Shown here: positions 49,784-58,445 of the stretch, piece after piece
How the letters are laid out: every line of letters starts with the position of its first letter
Position numbering within the stretch: position 1 is the first letter of the stretch
NCBI GenBank assembly: GCA_031412335.1
Contig: JANOCT010000022.1
Location: 1 to 64,000, forward strand
DNA length: 64,000 nucleotides
From: JBBQYA01 sp031412335
Lineage (GTDB): Bacteria > Bacteroidota > Bacteroidia > Sphingobacteriales > Sphingobacteriaceae
Direction of reading: 5' to 3'
Program-made: the position numbers and the translations under genes
Notes under the pieces: model-generated
Told to the model about the DNA's origin: nothing
The model's database searches: none
Seen by the model: only the letters and a program-made list of their open reading frames with translations

Positions 49784-50953
49784 TTATTGTTTTATAAATT
49801 TTTGTGCCTGTTGTGGATAATTAGTCAAACGAATAAAATAAATACCACTTGATAAGTCTGAAATATTAATTTCTGTTGATAAAAGTTTTGTGTCTAGGGT
49901 TTTAACTAATTGACCTATTGAATTATAAATTTGTACTTGTCTGTTCGTTATTTGTGAGGGTGTAAAAGTAATTGTGAGTATTTGAGAAGCAGGATTGGGA
50001 TAAACAGAAAATTTTTGAATTTCAACTTCATTTACTCCTGAAGTAGATGCTACAAAGTTGTATAAAAAGATTGAAGTGTAGTTAACTAGACTGTCCAAAT
50101 ATAACCATGAGTTTGGTAAGGGATAAAACCAAGGACAATGTGTTGCACCTGGGAATAACTGAAATTGATTAAAAATGGATAAGTTGTTAAGTCTTTCTTC
50201 TATTTCTGCAGCATAAGCTATAGGAATAATAGGGTCACTACCTCCATGAACGATTAGAGTAGGATTGTTAGATGAATTTATAGAAGTAGTATCAAAAACA
50301 GGAAGCGTTGAAACATGCTTTGTGCCACCGCATAGACATAAAGTTGCTTTAACAGAAGAAGAGTAACCACTATTCCCACTATTGCCTTCTATGCTATTAT
50401 CAATGCTCATTGGAAGAGTTGGTGGATATAAAACTTCTCCTCTTGTATTAATATAACTTGCATTCAAAGAAGTTATAGCACCCGCCGATTCACCTCCAAT
50501 AAAAATCTTTGATGTGTCTATTTTATACCAAGAAGCATTAGCTTTAAAGTATCGAATTGAAGCTTTTGCGTCATGCATCGCGTTTATTATAGCGCGATTA
50601 CTTAAGCCTGTTGATGCAGAATCTAGTCTATAGTCAACACTTGCAACAGCGTAACCTCTTAAAGCAAAACTGTCACAAAAAGCAACAATATGAGTAAGTT
50701 GTCTTGTTTGGGTTGTATCACTAAACCCGCCACCATGTAAATAAATAATTAAAGGTCTTTTTAACAAAGTGTCTCCTGTCGGTTCGTAAAAATCAAGCAA
50801 TAAGTTTTGCGAAACGCTATTTACATTTATGGCATTACCATAAACAATGTTAGGAATTGTAGTGACTGTGTTAAAAACTGGATTTAAAAATCTCTGTGAA
50901 TATAAATTCGTAAAGAATAATCCGAATATAAATGTGAAAAAGATTAGTCTCAT
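49784..50953 (-). CDS. Secreted carboxylesterase-like hydrolase with T9SS sorting domain
   Basis: The frame extends to 51019, but the signal peptide MRLIFFTFIFGLFFTNLYSQ begins at 50953 and the extra 22 residues read through an element, so I start there (389 aa). It is an alpha/beta hydrolase of the HSL/carboxylesterase kind: IIYLHGGGFSDT (oxyanion HGGG), FIGGESAGAIT (GxSxG nucleophile Ser), HGGSDPIIPI (Asp) and FPGATHCPW (His). A C-terminal T9SS type A domain (KFSVYPNPASQILTITF) sends it to the surface. The substrate, perhaps an acetylated polymer, is unknown. It is a single gene with an element at each side. Confidence 0.85.
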   Translation of the reverse strand: MRLIFFTFIFGLFFTNLYSQRFLNPVFNTVTTIPNIVYGNAINVNSVSQNLLLDFYEPTGDTLLKRPLIIYLHGGGFSDTTQTRQLTHIVAFCDSFALRGYAVASVDYRLDSASTGLSNRAIINAMHDAKASIRYFKANASWYKIDTSKIFIGGESAGAITSLNASYINTRGEVLYPPTLPMSIDNSIEGNSGNSGYSSSVKATLCLCGGTKHVSTLPVFDTTSINSSNNPTLIVHGGSDPIIPIAYAAEIEERLNNLSIFNQFQLFPGATHCPWFYPLPNSWLYLDSLVNYTSIFLYNFVASTSGVNEVEIQKFSVYPNPASQILTITFTPSQITNRQVQIYNSIGQLVKTLDTKLLSTEINISDLSSGIYFIRLTNYPQQAQKFIKQ

Positions 50954-50994
50954 AGCCCCTGTTTTATAGTAATTTAAGTGCTGTAAATAGGCTG

Positions 50995-51040
50995 CAATGT
51001 ACTGTTTTGGACTTGGCAAATGTGGAGATTTTCATCAATT
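50995..51040. repeat. Half of an attC-like element (9)
   Basis: AATGTACTGTTTTGGACTTG with GGCAAATGTGGAGATTTTC resembles the left end of the elements at 23000 and 56053. No right arm is seen before the next gene, so the copy looks truncated. Confidence 0.35.
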
Positions 51041-51064
51041 ACCCTTTTAATATAAAATTGATTA

Positions 51065-51502
51065 TTATTTTCTGTTTAATAAAGGTGCTACTACCCAACT
51101 ATACACATAGCACCCAACACATATTTTGAATACCGATTCTAAAAAGGCAAAGAATATTAAAATCCCTCCAATGAGGTATGCAAAAGTTATGTATTTCAGA
51201 AAAATTAAAACAAATATTGCAATTGAGAATATAAAACCTACTGCTGCTGCAAATTTTTTAGGAGCTGCAAAAATAGGTTGTGATTTTATTTTCAATGAAT
51301 GAGCAGTAATTTTGGCTATAGCAGCCAATGGTGAAGGTTGTTGTGTAAATGCCCTCAGTGCAAAATCTACAACAAGCAAGAATGCTGGAAAAATCGAATT
51401 GAAAAGTAAAGACAGTAATGCAATGATTAAAACTTGTGCGGCAATTATTCGTACTACCTGGTTATCAACATATAATTTTGAAACTTCTTTACTATTGCTC
51501 AC
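51065..51502 (-). CDS. DUF4395-type membrane protein, 145 aa
   Basis: Three or four membrane helices (about 18-40, 45-58, 80-105 and 110-130) are separated by QQPSPLAAIAKITAHSLKIK, a cytoplasmic or periplasmic loop. The AAPKKFAAAVGFIFS and CVGCYVYSWVVAPL segments match the DUF4395 family, whose members often accompany redox or sulfur proteins, but no partner is here. The CVGC pair close to the C-terminus is a conserved-looking Cys pair. It ends with NRK and stands alone between an attC-like half element and an unoccupied region. Confidence 0.75.
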   Translation of the reverse strand: MSNSKEVSKLYVDNQVVRIIAAQVLIIALLSLLFNSIFPAFLLVVDFALRAFTQQPSPLAAIAKITAHSLKIKSQPIFAAPKKFAAAVGFIFSIAIFVLIFLKYITFAYLIGGILIFFAFLESVFKICVGCYVYSWVVAPLLNRK

Positions 51503-51740
51503 AAAATAATTTTATCAATTATAACAAGATGTAAATTCAAAATTTTGTTTTACGATTTTAAATCTTTTTGAAAATTTTAATGTTACTTTTTGGCTTAGTC
51601 CAGAAAAATGAATATTAAAACGTTTATCATTTCAAATATTACTAATGAGCACTGCCTTTAGAGATTTTTCATCTTTACCCCTCCTTTTTCAAATTAACTT
51701 TTATAAGCAGTTTTGACTTTCTGAGTTATTTAAAAGTATA

Positions 51741-51913
51741 CTAATCCCCAAGTGAATCGTTAAATTTCTTTTTCTTTTGTCCATGAATTAGGTAGTCTAC
51801 AGTAACACCACCACATGAGCTAAATTGAATCGTGTCTCCAATAAATTGTTCTTTAGATATTTCATTATTGTTTTTGTCGTAGTAGAAAGTACTAAATACT
51901 GCTCCATATTTGA
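51741..51913 (-). pseudogene. 3' fragment of a paralog of the gene at 56247-56741
   Basis: The minus-strand text encodes YGAVFSTFYYDKNNNEISKE and ends YLIHGQKKKKFNDSLGD. The paralog ends FYYNKNNDEISKE and YLIHGQKKKKFNDTIRE. DNA similarity stops at about 51913, where GAAGCACAATGCTCC (element-like text) begins. The longer frame reaching 52172 runs antiframe through the next membrane gene and is not real. It is a truncated gene without signal peptide or start. Confidence 0.65.
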
Positions 51914-51961
51914 GAAGCACAATGCTCCAAGTCTGCACGTCAGACCTTCTGTCCAAGTCTA

Positions 51962-52399
51962 TCATACCATAGTAGTTTCTTGTTTTAATTTCTTTAAAGC
52001 AGTTGCTACATTTAACTCTACATACACAAGTGCGATAATAATGACTATTTCTACGAAGAAATATGTTAATCCAAGTTTTGTCAATTCGTTGAAATAAATG
52101 AATAAAAATACCAATGTTAAAACGCAATAAATTAAATTGGCAATACTTATTACTCTTATAAAAGGAGTCCAATTACGTTTGAGTAAAAAGAAACAAGTAG
52201 TGGAAAAAATACAAATTACCAGTGCAATTAAAGATAGATATGTCAAAATGTATTTTGGCATACCAAAATAAAAATTGAAATTTCTTCCTATTATATACAA
52301 AGAAAAAGTCGTCAACGCTGCACCTAAACCATCAACCATAAAAAGTTTTCTTGGCACTTTTGCAAAGTAATTTATTACGTTTTTGATAGCAAAATTCAT
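51962..52399 (-). CDS. Hypothetical membrane protein, 145 aa
   Basis: I do not recognise the family. Four hydrophobic segments at about 20-38, 48-70, 80-103 and 110-128 predict an inner-membrane protein with cytoplasmic ends. The N-terminus starts MNFAIKNVINYFAKVPRKLFMVDGLGAALTTF, the C-terminus is TALKKLKQETTMV. It is a single gene in the accessory region, followed on its 3' side by the pseudogene fragment at 51741-51913. Confidence 0.55.
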   Translation of the reverse strand: MNFAIKNVINYFAKVPRKLFMVDGLGAALTTFSLYIIGRNFNFYFGMPKYILTYLSLIALVICIFSTTCFFLLKRNWTPFIRVISIANLIYCVLTLVFLFIYFNELTKLGLTYFFVEIVIIIALVYVELNVATALKKLKQETTMV

Positions 52400-52679
52400 A
52401 TGCTTTAACTTTTACTTAAAAGTTGTAAGTGGTGTTAATTGGTTTTCGTTCAGCAATACTGTTTTCTATAAAAGTAAATTTTGGCTTAGGATAGGTTTGG
52501 TTGTGGATTGGAGATTTGCTAATGGATTTAGGTGGTATGGAGAGATGCAAGGAATAATTGTTTAAATTTTGGGTAAGAAGGATTGTTTATTTATAAATCA
52601 GAGATTTACTAACGCTGTGATGTAGTCTGGAGACTACGCCAAACAGGGAATTTACAATCATTGTTCTAACATTCAGATG
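52400..52679. other. Intergenic region with hairpin repeat
   Basis: Besides the hairpin repeat at 52579-52648, 52500-52556 holds a diverged, tandem copy of the same text (GATTGGAGATTTGCTAATGG then GGTATGGAGAGATGCAAGG). No gene is seen. Confidence 0.35.
52579..52648. repeat. Twin-hairpin (REP-like) repeat, copy A
   Basis: AGGATTGTTTATTTATAAATC text with the stem TAAATC-AGA-GATTTA and then GTAGTCTGGAGACTAC, which can fold as GTAGTC/GACTAC with a 4-nt loop. It is very similar to 61573-61644 and less so to 58131-58195. Confidence 0.6.
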
Positions 52680-54407
52680 TTACAATATTCGTGATGATGA
52701 GATTTTAATATCAGCATGTTTCCATGCTTCATCAAAACGAATTTTTTTTTCATTGTATTTTTTTTTGTCGTTTAGTTTTTCATAAGCATTCATAAGTCCG
52801 ATTAAAGCCCAACCATTTTCACGGAAGGTTTTTAAATCCTCATCATAAACTTTTATTGCTTCTTGAAATTTTCCTGCTTCAATTAAAACTGCTCCCAAAT
52901 GATGGCGAATGGAAAAAAACCAGTCAGGCGGTTCGTCATAATTCAAGGCATCTTCTTTTGCAACTGCTTCTTGTAAAAGAGAAATTGCTTTTGAATAGTT
53001 TTTTTCTTTTGCATTGATTTCTCCATCCAGAGTTTTGGATGCAATTACACATATATCAAAAACACTGTTGATGCCCCAAATCGTTAAATCTTTTATGGTA
53101 GTATCGGTCATGATAGCTTTCAATTTTGCAAGATGTTTTTTCGCATCCGGAATTTTATTTTGTGATAGCATTGCCATTCCTTGTGCATAATGCCAAATGA
53201 CAGATGGATATTTCAAATCTTTTTCTGGTGCAGATGAACGGACAATCTCGTTCCATAAGCCAAATTTAACTTCAACAAACCAAGGGATAGAATAATAATG
53301 TTGAAGTGTTGCCCAAGCAGGGTCACGCAATAATTTTTTATGAGAATGACTGGAAGTTGCGTTTGCTCCTATCATGGCAATTTTACTTTCACCGCTAAGT
53401 GTAGCACATGCTGAAATGAAATGATAGTTGTGCGGATAATAGGCAAGTGGATATACACCTTGTGCATGACATGCTTCCATATACAAGCTGTCGACCAGCA
53501 CCGCTTTTTGATTGGCAATAACTCCATCGTGATATTTTCCTATTCGTATGTAAGTATGTGAAGGCATGTGAACAAGATGCCCTGCGCCTGGTACTAAATC
53601 ACGAAGCAGATCAGCACTTGCCAAAGCTGTTTCGGCATGTTGTGACGATTCTGTCGCATGTATGTAAAAATGATTTGCTCCTGCATGAAGTGGTTCATTT
53701 TGCAAACATTTTTCAAGTACGGATAGAATCTCTGGTGTCCAAGGTTGAATAGTTCCATCCTTTTTATAAAGATTCCATGGATGAAAATCCATCAGAGATT
53801 CTGCGAAAAGGGCAGCTACATTTACATCATCAGAATGCTTTTTGAAAACTTTCCGCATTTCTGCAGCATAAGTTGAATCAAGTATGGGACGGGTAATTGT
53901 GGTATCATTTGAATAGCGAAATGTTAAAGCATTAATCAAATCTTTTTCTTTCTGTGTACACGATGCAGAATATGTTTTTGCTTTTTGAATTGCATCGTAA
54001 GCTCGTTGAAAATTATCTTTCTCCATGCCTGCGTTGTAATTTGGGCCTAGCACATAAGCAAATCCCCACCAACACATTGCACAGGTTGAATCCTGTCTTG
54101 CAGCTTCAAAAAATGATCGCCCTGCTTCGGCATGATTAAATGCGAACGACAACATCATGCCTTGGTCGAAATATTTCTGTGCTTCTGGATTATTTGTAGA
54201 GATAGAAAAATGAATTCCATTCAAGCCGCTAAACAGAGGTGCTTTTTTCCCGGAAGTATACCATGTTCTATCCAATACTTCAGGAACACAACATCCATTT
54301 TGTGTAGAGATAGGATCCGTTTTAGGTAATTTCGTTTTATTATCTGTCTGCCGATTGCAGGAGAAGAAAATAGTAGTAAACCAAAGTAAATAATGGAGAT
54401 GTTTCAT
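52680..54407 (-). CDS. TPR-type lipoprotein, 575 aa
   Basis: The frame reads from 54485, but a lipoprotein signal MKHLHYLLWFTTIFFSC begins at 54407 and is used as the start. The protein has no catalytic motif. It has repeated alpha-helical segments: AQKYFDQGMMLSFAFNHAEAGRSFFEAA, CAMCWWGFAYVLGPNYNAGM, FYIHATESSQHAETALASA and HMPSHTYIRIGKYHDGVIANQ. These recall the 'tetratricopeptide repeat, HMPSHTY' proteins common in Bacteroidota. The CAMCWWGFAY motif is highly conserved in those. It is probably attached to the outer or inner membrane. Its partners are unknown. Single gene. Confidence 0.75.
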   Translation of the reverse strand: MKHLHYLLWFTTIFFSCNRQTDNKTKLPKTDPISTQNGCCVPEVLDRTWYTSGKKAPLFSGLNGIHFSISTNNPEAQKYFDQGMMLSFAFNHAEAGRSFFEAARQDSTCAMCWWGFAYVLGPNYNAGMEKDNFQRAYDAIQKAKTYSASCTQKEKDLINALTFRYSNDTTITRPILDSTYAAEMRKVFKKHSDDVNVAALFAESLMDFHPWNLYKKDGTIQPWTPEILSVLEKCLQNEPLHAGANHFYIHATESSQHAETALASADLLRDLVPGAGHLVHMPSHTYIRIGKYHDGVIANQKAVLVDSLYMEACHAQGVYPLAYYPHNYHFISACATLSGESKIAMIGANATSSHSHKKLLRDPAWATLQHYYSIPWFVEVKFGLWNEIVRSSAPEKDLKYPSVIWHYAQGMAMLSQNKIPDAKKHLAKLKAIMTDTTIKDLTIWGINSVFDICVIASKTLDGEINAKEKNYSKAISLLQEAVAKEDALNYDEPPDWFFSIRHHLGAVLIEAGKFQEAIKVYDEDLKTFRENGWALIGLMNAYEKLNDKKKYNEKKIRFDEAWKHADIKISSSRIL

Positions 54408-54485
54408 TAGGTCAGTTTTTAATTTTCTTACATCAAAGTTAAATAAATTAGAATTCCAAGAGTTCAATTTAGCTCTTCTCCCCAT

Positions 54486-55080
54486 TTTACCAAACCCCTA
54501 CTTTCGGTTTTTAGATTTGAGTTCGGAATGATTTAAAAAACGCTAATCTCTAATCTAACCCTATTAATTAGTTGCCGAAAAGCTACCTCTTTTTTAGTAA
54601 GATGAAAATACAACTTTCTGATTAGTAGGCAAAATTTTAAGAAAAAACTATTATTTACCTACGCTAATAAAAACAGGCTATTAGCGGCTTTAATTCTTTC
54701 AAGGTCAGTCATAAATAAAGTATTTTCACTTTTTATTTTCATGCTAATTCCGAGCACTGAAATTGGAATTGGTTGAATTTTAAGTTGGAAATTAAAGGTT
54801 GCATTAAGGTTGTTTTGAAATATACTTAAAAATCTGAGATTTATTGGCGGTTCTAGGTGGTTTGAAGAATACGCCGAAAAGGAGTTTCAATTTTCATTTA
54901 CATCATTATTTTCAATATTTTATTCGTTGTATTTTCTAATGAAAAGTAACAGCTAAGTATAGCCGTTAATAAGGAATTTGAAAAACAACAGTCCAACATT
55001 TTCAAAAAGCAAAATAGTAGTACAAATGTTGAATTTACATCTGTCCGCCTTACTATTGCCAACGCTATGTTAATGACAGT
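54486..55080. other. Mosaic intergenic region of repeats and fragments
   Basis: A 595-bp stretch without a gene. It holds ATTAGCGGC-type element end text (54682), a 45-bp match to 56913-56965 (end of the 203-aa gene and neighbouring element), CCGAGCACTGAAATTGG loop text (54750), the divergent hairpin repeat copy D (54829-54890) and element right-end text (AACAGCTAAGTATAGCCG near 54950 and CCAACGCTATGTTAATG near 55062). Confidence 0.45.
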
Positions 55081-55443
55081 TTATTTTTGTGTAGAATCTG
55101 GAATTTCATCCAAACTGAAATAAATTTTCAATCCTCGTTCTTTGGCAATTCTCACATCATTATCTGCTCCTTTTGATGCTCCTTCAAGCCGAAGAACGGC
55201 GTCACACTTTTCAAGAAGTCGATGTGCAATAGGATATTGTATTTCGTCCCAAATACTGTCGCCAATTTCTTTTGAACCTGCTAAGTGCATTAACGGTAAA
55301 GCAACCCATTCTCCAATCATCGGGATATGTCCTTTACGAAACAATGGTAAAGCAACTGATTCAAGTTTGTCTAAATTTTTCTTTATTAATACTGGGTCGT
55401 CATTTGTTCCTCCCCGATAAGGTCCTGAAATAAGAATCATCAT
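55081..55443 (-). CDS. DUF4406-type nucleoside 2-deoxyribosyltransferase-like protein
   Basis: 120 aa. The chain starts MMILISGPYRGGTNDDP, keeps IPMIGEWVALPLMHLAG and DSIWDEIQYPIAHRLLEKCDAVLRLEGASKGADNDVRIAKERG. This matches the DUF4406 group of the nucleoside deoxyribosyltransferase-like fold, where Ser/Asp/Glu act on N-glycosidic bonds. The exact substrate is not known. Four bp downstream of it in transcription order lies the frameshifted NudK-type gene upstream (55448), so the two probably form a nucleotide-processing pair. Confidence 0.75.
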   Translation of the reverse strand: MMILISGPYRGGTNDDPVLIKKNLDKLESVALPLFRKGHIPMIGEWVALPLMHLAGSKEIGDSIWDEIQYPIAHRLLEKCDAVLRLEGASKGADNDVRIAKERGLKIYFSLDEIPDSTQK

Positions 55444-55447
55444 AATT

Positions 55448-56025
55448 TTAAAGTATGTTGTTAAGTTTTATGTATTGAAGTAACATTATAGTTTTACCGT
55501 CTTTTATTTCTCCACTTTCTATCATTTTCATTGCGTAGTCAATGTCAAGTTCCAATACTTCTATGTTCTCCTCTTCGTGTTCAACACCGCCACCGTCATT
55601 TACTTTCATTTCTTTTGCGTACTCAGCAATAAAAAAATACAGAATTTCTGTCACCGAACCTGGAGACATGTAGGCTTCAAACACTTTCGTACATCTATAA
55701 TTTTGTATCCTGTTTCTTCTTCGGTTTCTCGTCTGATACAATCTTCTGCATTGTCTTTGTCCAATAAACCTGCACAAGCTTCAATTAACATACCTGTTTC
55801 ATTTCCATTCACAAATGTGGGGAGGCGAAACTGGCTTGTAAGAATAACGGTTTTTTGTTCTTTATTGCAAAGCAAAATTGTCGCACCATTTCCTCTGTCG
55901 TAGACTTCTCTGCTTTGAGTGAGTTTTGTTCCATCTTTTTTGGTGCACTCATAGGTTATTTTTCTAAGTACATACCAATTGTCTGAAAGGATTTTAGAGT
56001 CTAAAATTTTTATGTTGTCAATCAT
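55448..56025 (-). pseudogene. nudK: NudK-type Nudix hydrolase broken by a frameshift
   Basis: The N-terminal frame (55651-56025) holds RKITYECTKKDGTKLTQSREVYDRGNGAT, GMLIEACAGLLD and the Nudix box start RRETEEETGYKI. It then goes out of frame (LKPTCLQVR). The C-terminal frame (55448-55777) supplies KVFEAYMSPGSVTEILYFFIAEY, then ENIEVLEL and DGKTIMLLQY. Joined, they make a normal 190-residue GDP-mannose pyrophosphatase. The break falls near 55681-55684 at a short A run (GTACGAAAGTG, where one more A restores the frame). It could be a sequencing indel or a real pseudogene. Confidence 0.75.
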
Positions 56026-56052
56026 TTGCAGAGTGTTGATTTAAATTGCCAG

Positions 56053-56220
56053 TAATGGTTTCAGGCTTGGCAAAAGTGGTGATTTTCACCACAAATGCTG
56101 ATGTAGAGAATTGAATTTTCTATAACCATCTCATTAATAGAGGAACAGAGCATTGCTTGTCGCGATTTTTAGTTTGTAAAACCCTTCCTATTTCAAATGT
56201 GCAGTTACAAGCAGTTTTGT
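56053..56220. repeat. attC-like imperfect palindrome 11
   Basis: Left TAATGGTTTCAGGCTTGGCA with AAAGTGGTGATTTTCACC; right ATTTCAAATGTGCAGTTACA with GCAGTTTTG. It lies between the secreted gene at 56247 and the Nudix gene. The end text is weaker than in the best copies. Confidence 0.4.
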
Positions 56221-56246
56221 CTGTCTGGGTTATTAAAATGAGAGGA

Positions 56247-56741
56247 CTATTCCCGAATTGTATCGTTAAATTTCTTTTTCTTTTGTCCATGAATTAAATA
56301 TTCTTCAGTAACCTCGCCACATTGGCCAATTTGTATTTTGTCTACAATAAATTTTTCTTTTGATATTTCATCATTGTTTTTGTTATAGTAGAAAGAACTA
56401 ATTGCTGTTCCGTATTTGAATTCTGTTATTTTTTTATTGTTATCTTCTGTGTATTCTGCGTTCTTTCCATGTTTCAGTACCCTGTCAACATAAACTGTTT
56501 TTTTGAAGAGATTTCTTGCAAGTCGAAAACGGGATGTTTGAATACTGTCAAGAAAAAGAAAAGCTGTTGTTTCTTTTATCAAGATTTCATCATTATAAGT
56601 AAATATTTTTGATAAAACAGAGTCCGACTTTACAGATAAGGTGTCAATTTTAACGCTGTAATTATTCAGCATTTTAGACTGTCCAATTACATTAAAGTGG
56701 ACGATTGTCAAGGTTAATATTGTAAGTATTGTCTTCTTCAT
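56247..56741 (-). CDS. Hypothetical secreted protein, 164 aa
   Basis: The frame can be read from 56939, but its first 66 codons translate an attC-like element. A signal peptide (MKKTILTILTLTIVHFNVIGQ) begins at 56741. The mature chain is beta-rich and ends GQKKKKFNDTIRE. The C-terminal third is a paralog of the fragment at 51741-51913. No domain is recognised. A stress- or interaction-type role cannot be told from sequence. It is a single gene cassette-like unit with an element on each side. Confidence 0.6.
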   Translation of the reverse strand: MKKTILTILTLTIVHFNVIGQSKMLNNYSVKIDTLSVKSDSVLSKIFTYNDEILIKETTAFLFLDSIQTSRFRLARNLFKKTVYVDRVLKHGKNAEYTEDNNKKITEFKYGTAISSFYYNKNNDEISKEKFIVDKIQIGQCGEVTEEYLIHGQKKKKFNDTIRE

Positions 56742-56753
56742 TAAAATTGATAG

Positions 56754-56920
56754 TAACGTTTGGCAGATATGTGATGGCTGGGCTTTTTTAAGAAAAATAT
56801 TATTGTGGAGAAGTGAATTCCCTATAACCATCTCGTTAATAGATGAGACGGAAAACTGTTTGTCCAGATTTTTCATCTGGGAAATCCCTCCTTTTGCAAA
56901 TGTGATTTCAATGGCTGTAA
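56754..56920. repeat. attC-like imperfect palindrome 12
   Basis: Left TAACGTTTGGCAGATATGTG with ATGGCTGGGC; right CCTTTTGCAAATGTGATTTC with AATGGCTG. TTTGGCAGA pairs with TTTTGCAAA-type text. Its left end is typical of the TAACG group, and its 167 bp explain the false N-terminus of the neighbouring frame. Confidence 0.5.
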
Positions 56921-56931
56921 TTCTTTCAATA

Positions 56932-57543
56932 TCAGTCATAAATATAGTATTTCCACTTTTTGTTATCTGTTTCGTATAAAATCGTCGATTCTCCTTTTAC
57001 GATTTGATTTTCTGTTGGGTCGTAAACCACGACTTCAAAGTTGAAGCCCATTATTACATTCTGCGAGAATGTCAAGTTAAATGTGTCGTCTTTCTTTTCA
57101 TAGTAGTATCCCGAAATTCCCATAATCCAAGGTTTCGGAATGCTTTTAATAAAATTAGGTTTTAAATCAGAAATGTCGTTTGGATACTGATTTTTAATTT
57201 CTCTATATTTTTCGATGACCTTAATTAGTGTGTCTGCGTTGTTTATGGCAATTGTTCGGCTAAAATCTCTCGCAAGTATTGAACCCCAAGTAGACATTAC
57301 AAAGGTCAGTAATGGTATTGTCCAGAATAAAATAGGAAATTTTTTTTTATTTCCTTCTTTTTTTCGATCAAATAGCCAAATTAGTCCAATAGGTATTAAA
57401 ATAAGTCCAAAAAAGCTTCCAAATTGAGCCAAACTGAAAATCATATTTGTTGGTATGCTTAAAAAACTTGGTCCAGGTAAAAAAGGTGAAAGAACCACTA
57501 ATATTGTCAGACAATTAAATAATAATATCGACTTTTTATTCAT
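56932..57543 (-). CDS. Hypothetical membrane protein, 203 aa
   Basis: I do not recognise the family. Three or four hydrophobic segments lie in the first 95 residues (SILLFNCLTILVVLSPFLPG, FGLILIPIGLIWLFD, FPILFWTIPLLTFVM). The rest is soluble: residues 105-160 (IKVIEKYREIKNQYPNDISDLKPNF, then PWIMGISGYYYEKK) resemble the pilin-like helix-plus-strand pattern found in type II secretion pseudopilin-like proteins. It is a single gene. A promoter-like motif lies about 44-73 bp upstream. Confidence 0.5.
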   Translation of the reverse strand: MNKKSILLFNCLTILVVLSPFLPGPSFLSIPTNMIFSLAQFGSFFGLILIPIGLIWLFDRKKEGNKKKFPILFWTIPLLTFVMSTWGSILARDFSRTIAINNADTLIKVIEKYREIKNQYPNDISDLKPNFIKSIPKPWIMGISGYYYEKKDDTFNLTFSQNVIMGFNFEVVVYDPTENQIVKGESTILYETDNKKWKYYIYD

Positions 57544-57586
57544 TGTAATTGTCTGTTCGTTGTGTTATGATAGCCTTGCTGTTATC

Positions 57587-57616
57587 TCTCAAATATGCTA
57601 AAGTCTTGAGGTACTA
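57587..57616 (-). promoter_or_regulatory. Dispersed upstream motif, copy 3
   Basis: TCTCAAATATGCTAAAGTCTTGAGGTACTA matches copies 1 and 2 over most of 30 bp, including TCTCAAATATGC. It lies 44-73 bp upstream of the 203-aa gene start. Confidence 0.4.
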
Positions 57617-57660
57617 TTTAATCAACAATTAATACCAAATTTTGCAGCTGTTTAATTAAT

Positions 57661-58065
57661 CTATTTCATGCGTAGCAAACGAGTAAAAATAATTAAAAAG
57701 AAGATGAAAAATATCCAATCGTTTATGCCGTAAATAGCGAAAAATATGCCGGCCATTTTATCTTTTTCAAACACATCCGAAATATTATTATTTACTATCC
57801 AGTTTGTCCAATAAACTGCGTAAATTAATTTCTCAACTGCAAAAACCCCTACAAGCCATTTTACATTTTCATAGATTTTGTTTACTGAAATGTAAGCCAA
57901 TCCCCAAATTACGATCATCAATAAGCCAAAATTGGATAATGCTTCACTATCAAATTCTTGAATAACCGTATTGCTGAAAAACCTCGAAAAAGTTAATACT
58001 CCACCTATATTCATCAATCCGGCAGCGATAAAGCCCTTTGAAATAAGTTCTTTTTTAATTTTCAT
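57661..58065 (-). CDS. Hypothetical membrane protein, 134 aa
   Basis: I do not recognise a named family. Four helices are predicted at about 10-28, 40-60, 66-85 and 108-128, with a charged N-terminus (MKIKKELISKG). Text such as GFIAAGLMNIGGVLTFSRFF, LLMIVIWGLAYIS and GINDWIFFIFFLIIFTRLL resembles small DoxX-like or 'SMR-like' membrane proteins, but the match is weak. It is a single gene between an unoccupied region and the plus-strand lipoprotein gene. Confidence 0.5.
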   Translation of the reverse strand: MKIKKELISKGFIAAGLMNIGGVLTFSRFFSNTVIQEFDSEALSNFGLLMIVIWGLAYISVNKIYENVKWLVGVFAVEKLIYAVYWTNWIVNNNISDVFEKDKMAGIFFAIYGINDWIFFIFFLIIFTRLLRMK

Positions 58066-58445
58066 ACTAATTTATGGATTAATTCTTTTGAACTATTTGG
58101 TATCCTATAAAAGTATGGATAAAATCGGGATGGTGTTTGTAAATCAGAGATTTACTGACGCTGCTACGTAGAATGGAGAGTAAGCTGAATAAAGAACTAT
58201 ATCCAAAATAATTAAAATAGCTTGTTTATCGTATTTAATTACAATTTAAGGGGATAAAGATCTGTCCAAATGAAATATTGTATTACCAAACAACTATAAA
58301 AATCATTACTTTAATATTTGTTGAGATTTCTGTTTATGTTTATAGCGTTAATATGTGAAGTACATTAAATGGGAGGTATAATTTGGAAAGTTTGCCCAGC
58401 AAAATATTAGGAAGGTTTAAAATATAAAATACTTAATAAAAGAAA
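58066..58445. other. Intergenic region with hairpin repeat copy B
   Basis: Holds the hairpin repeat at 58131-58195. The rest (58200-58445) is A/T-rich text before the plus-strand gene start, without a gene or confident promoter. Confidence 0.35.
58131..58195. repeat. Twin-hairpin repeat, copy B
   Basis: GTAAATCAGAGATTTAC is a perfect 7-bp stem with a 3-nt loop. The second hairpin is decayed (TACGTAGAATGGAGAGTAAG). Copies A and C are more intact. Confidence 0.5.

Noticed and set aside
51741..52172. 143-codon minus-strand frame taken as one gene
   Set aside because: Its upper half is out-of-frame with the membrane gene at 51962-52399 and only 51741-51913 matches a paralog. I list the latter as a fragment.
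56742..56939. Longer N-terminus for the 164-aa secreted protein
   Set aside because: It reads through an element. The signal peptide starts at 56741.
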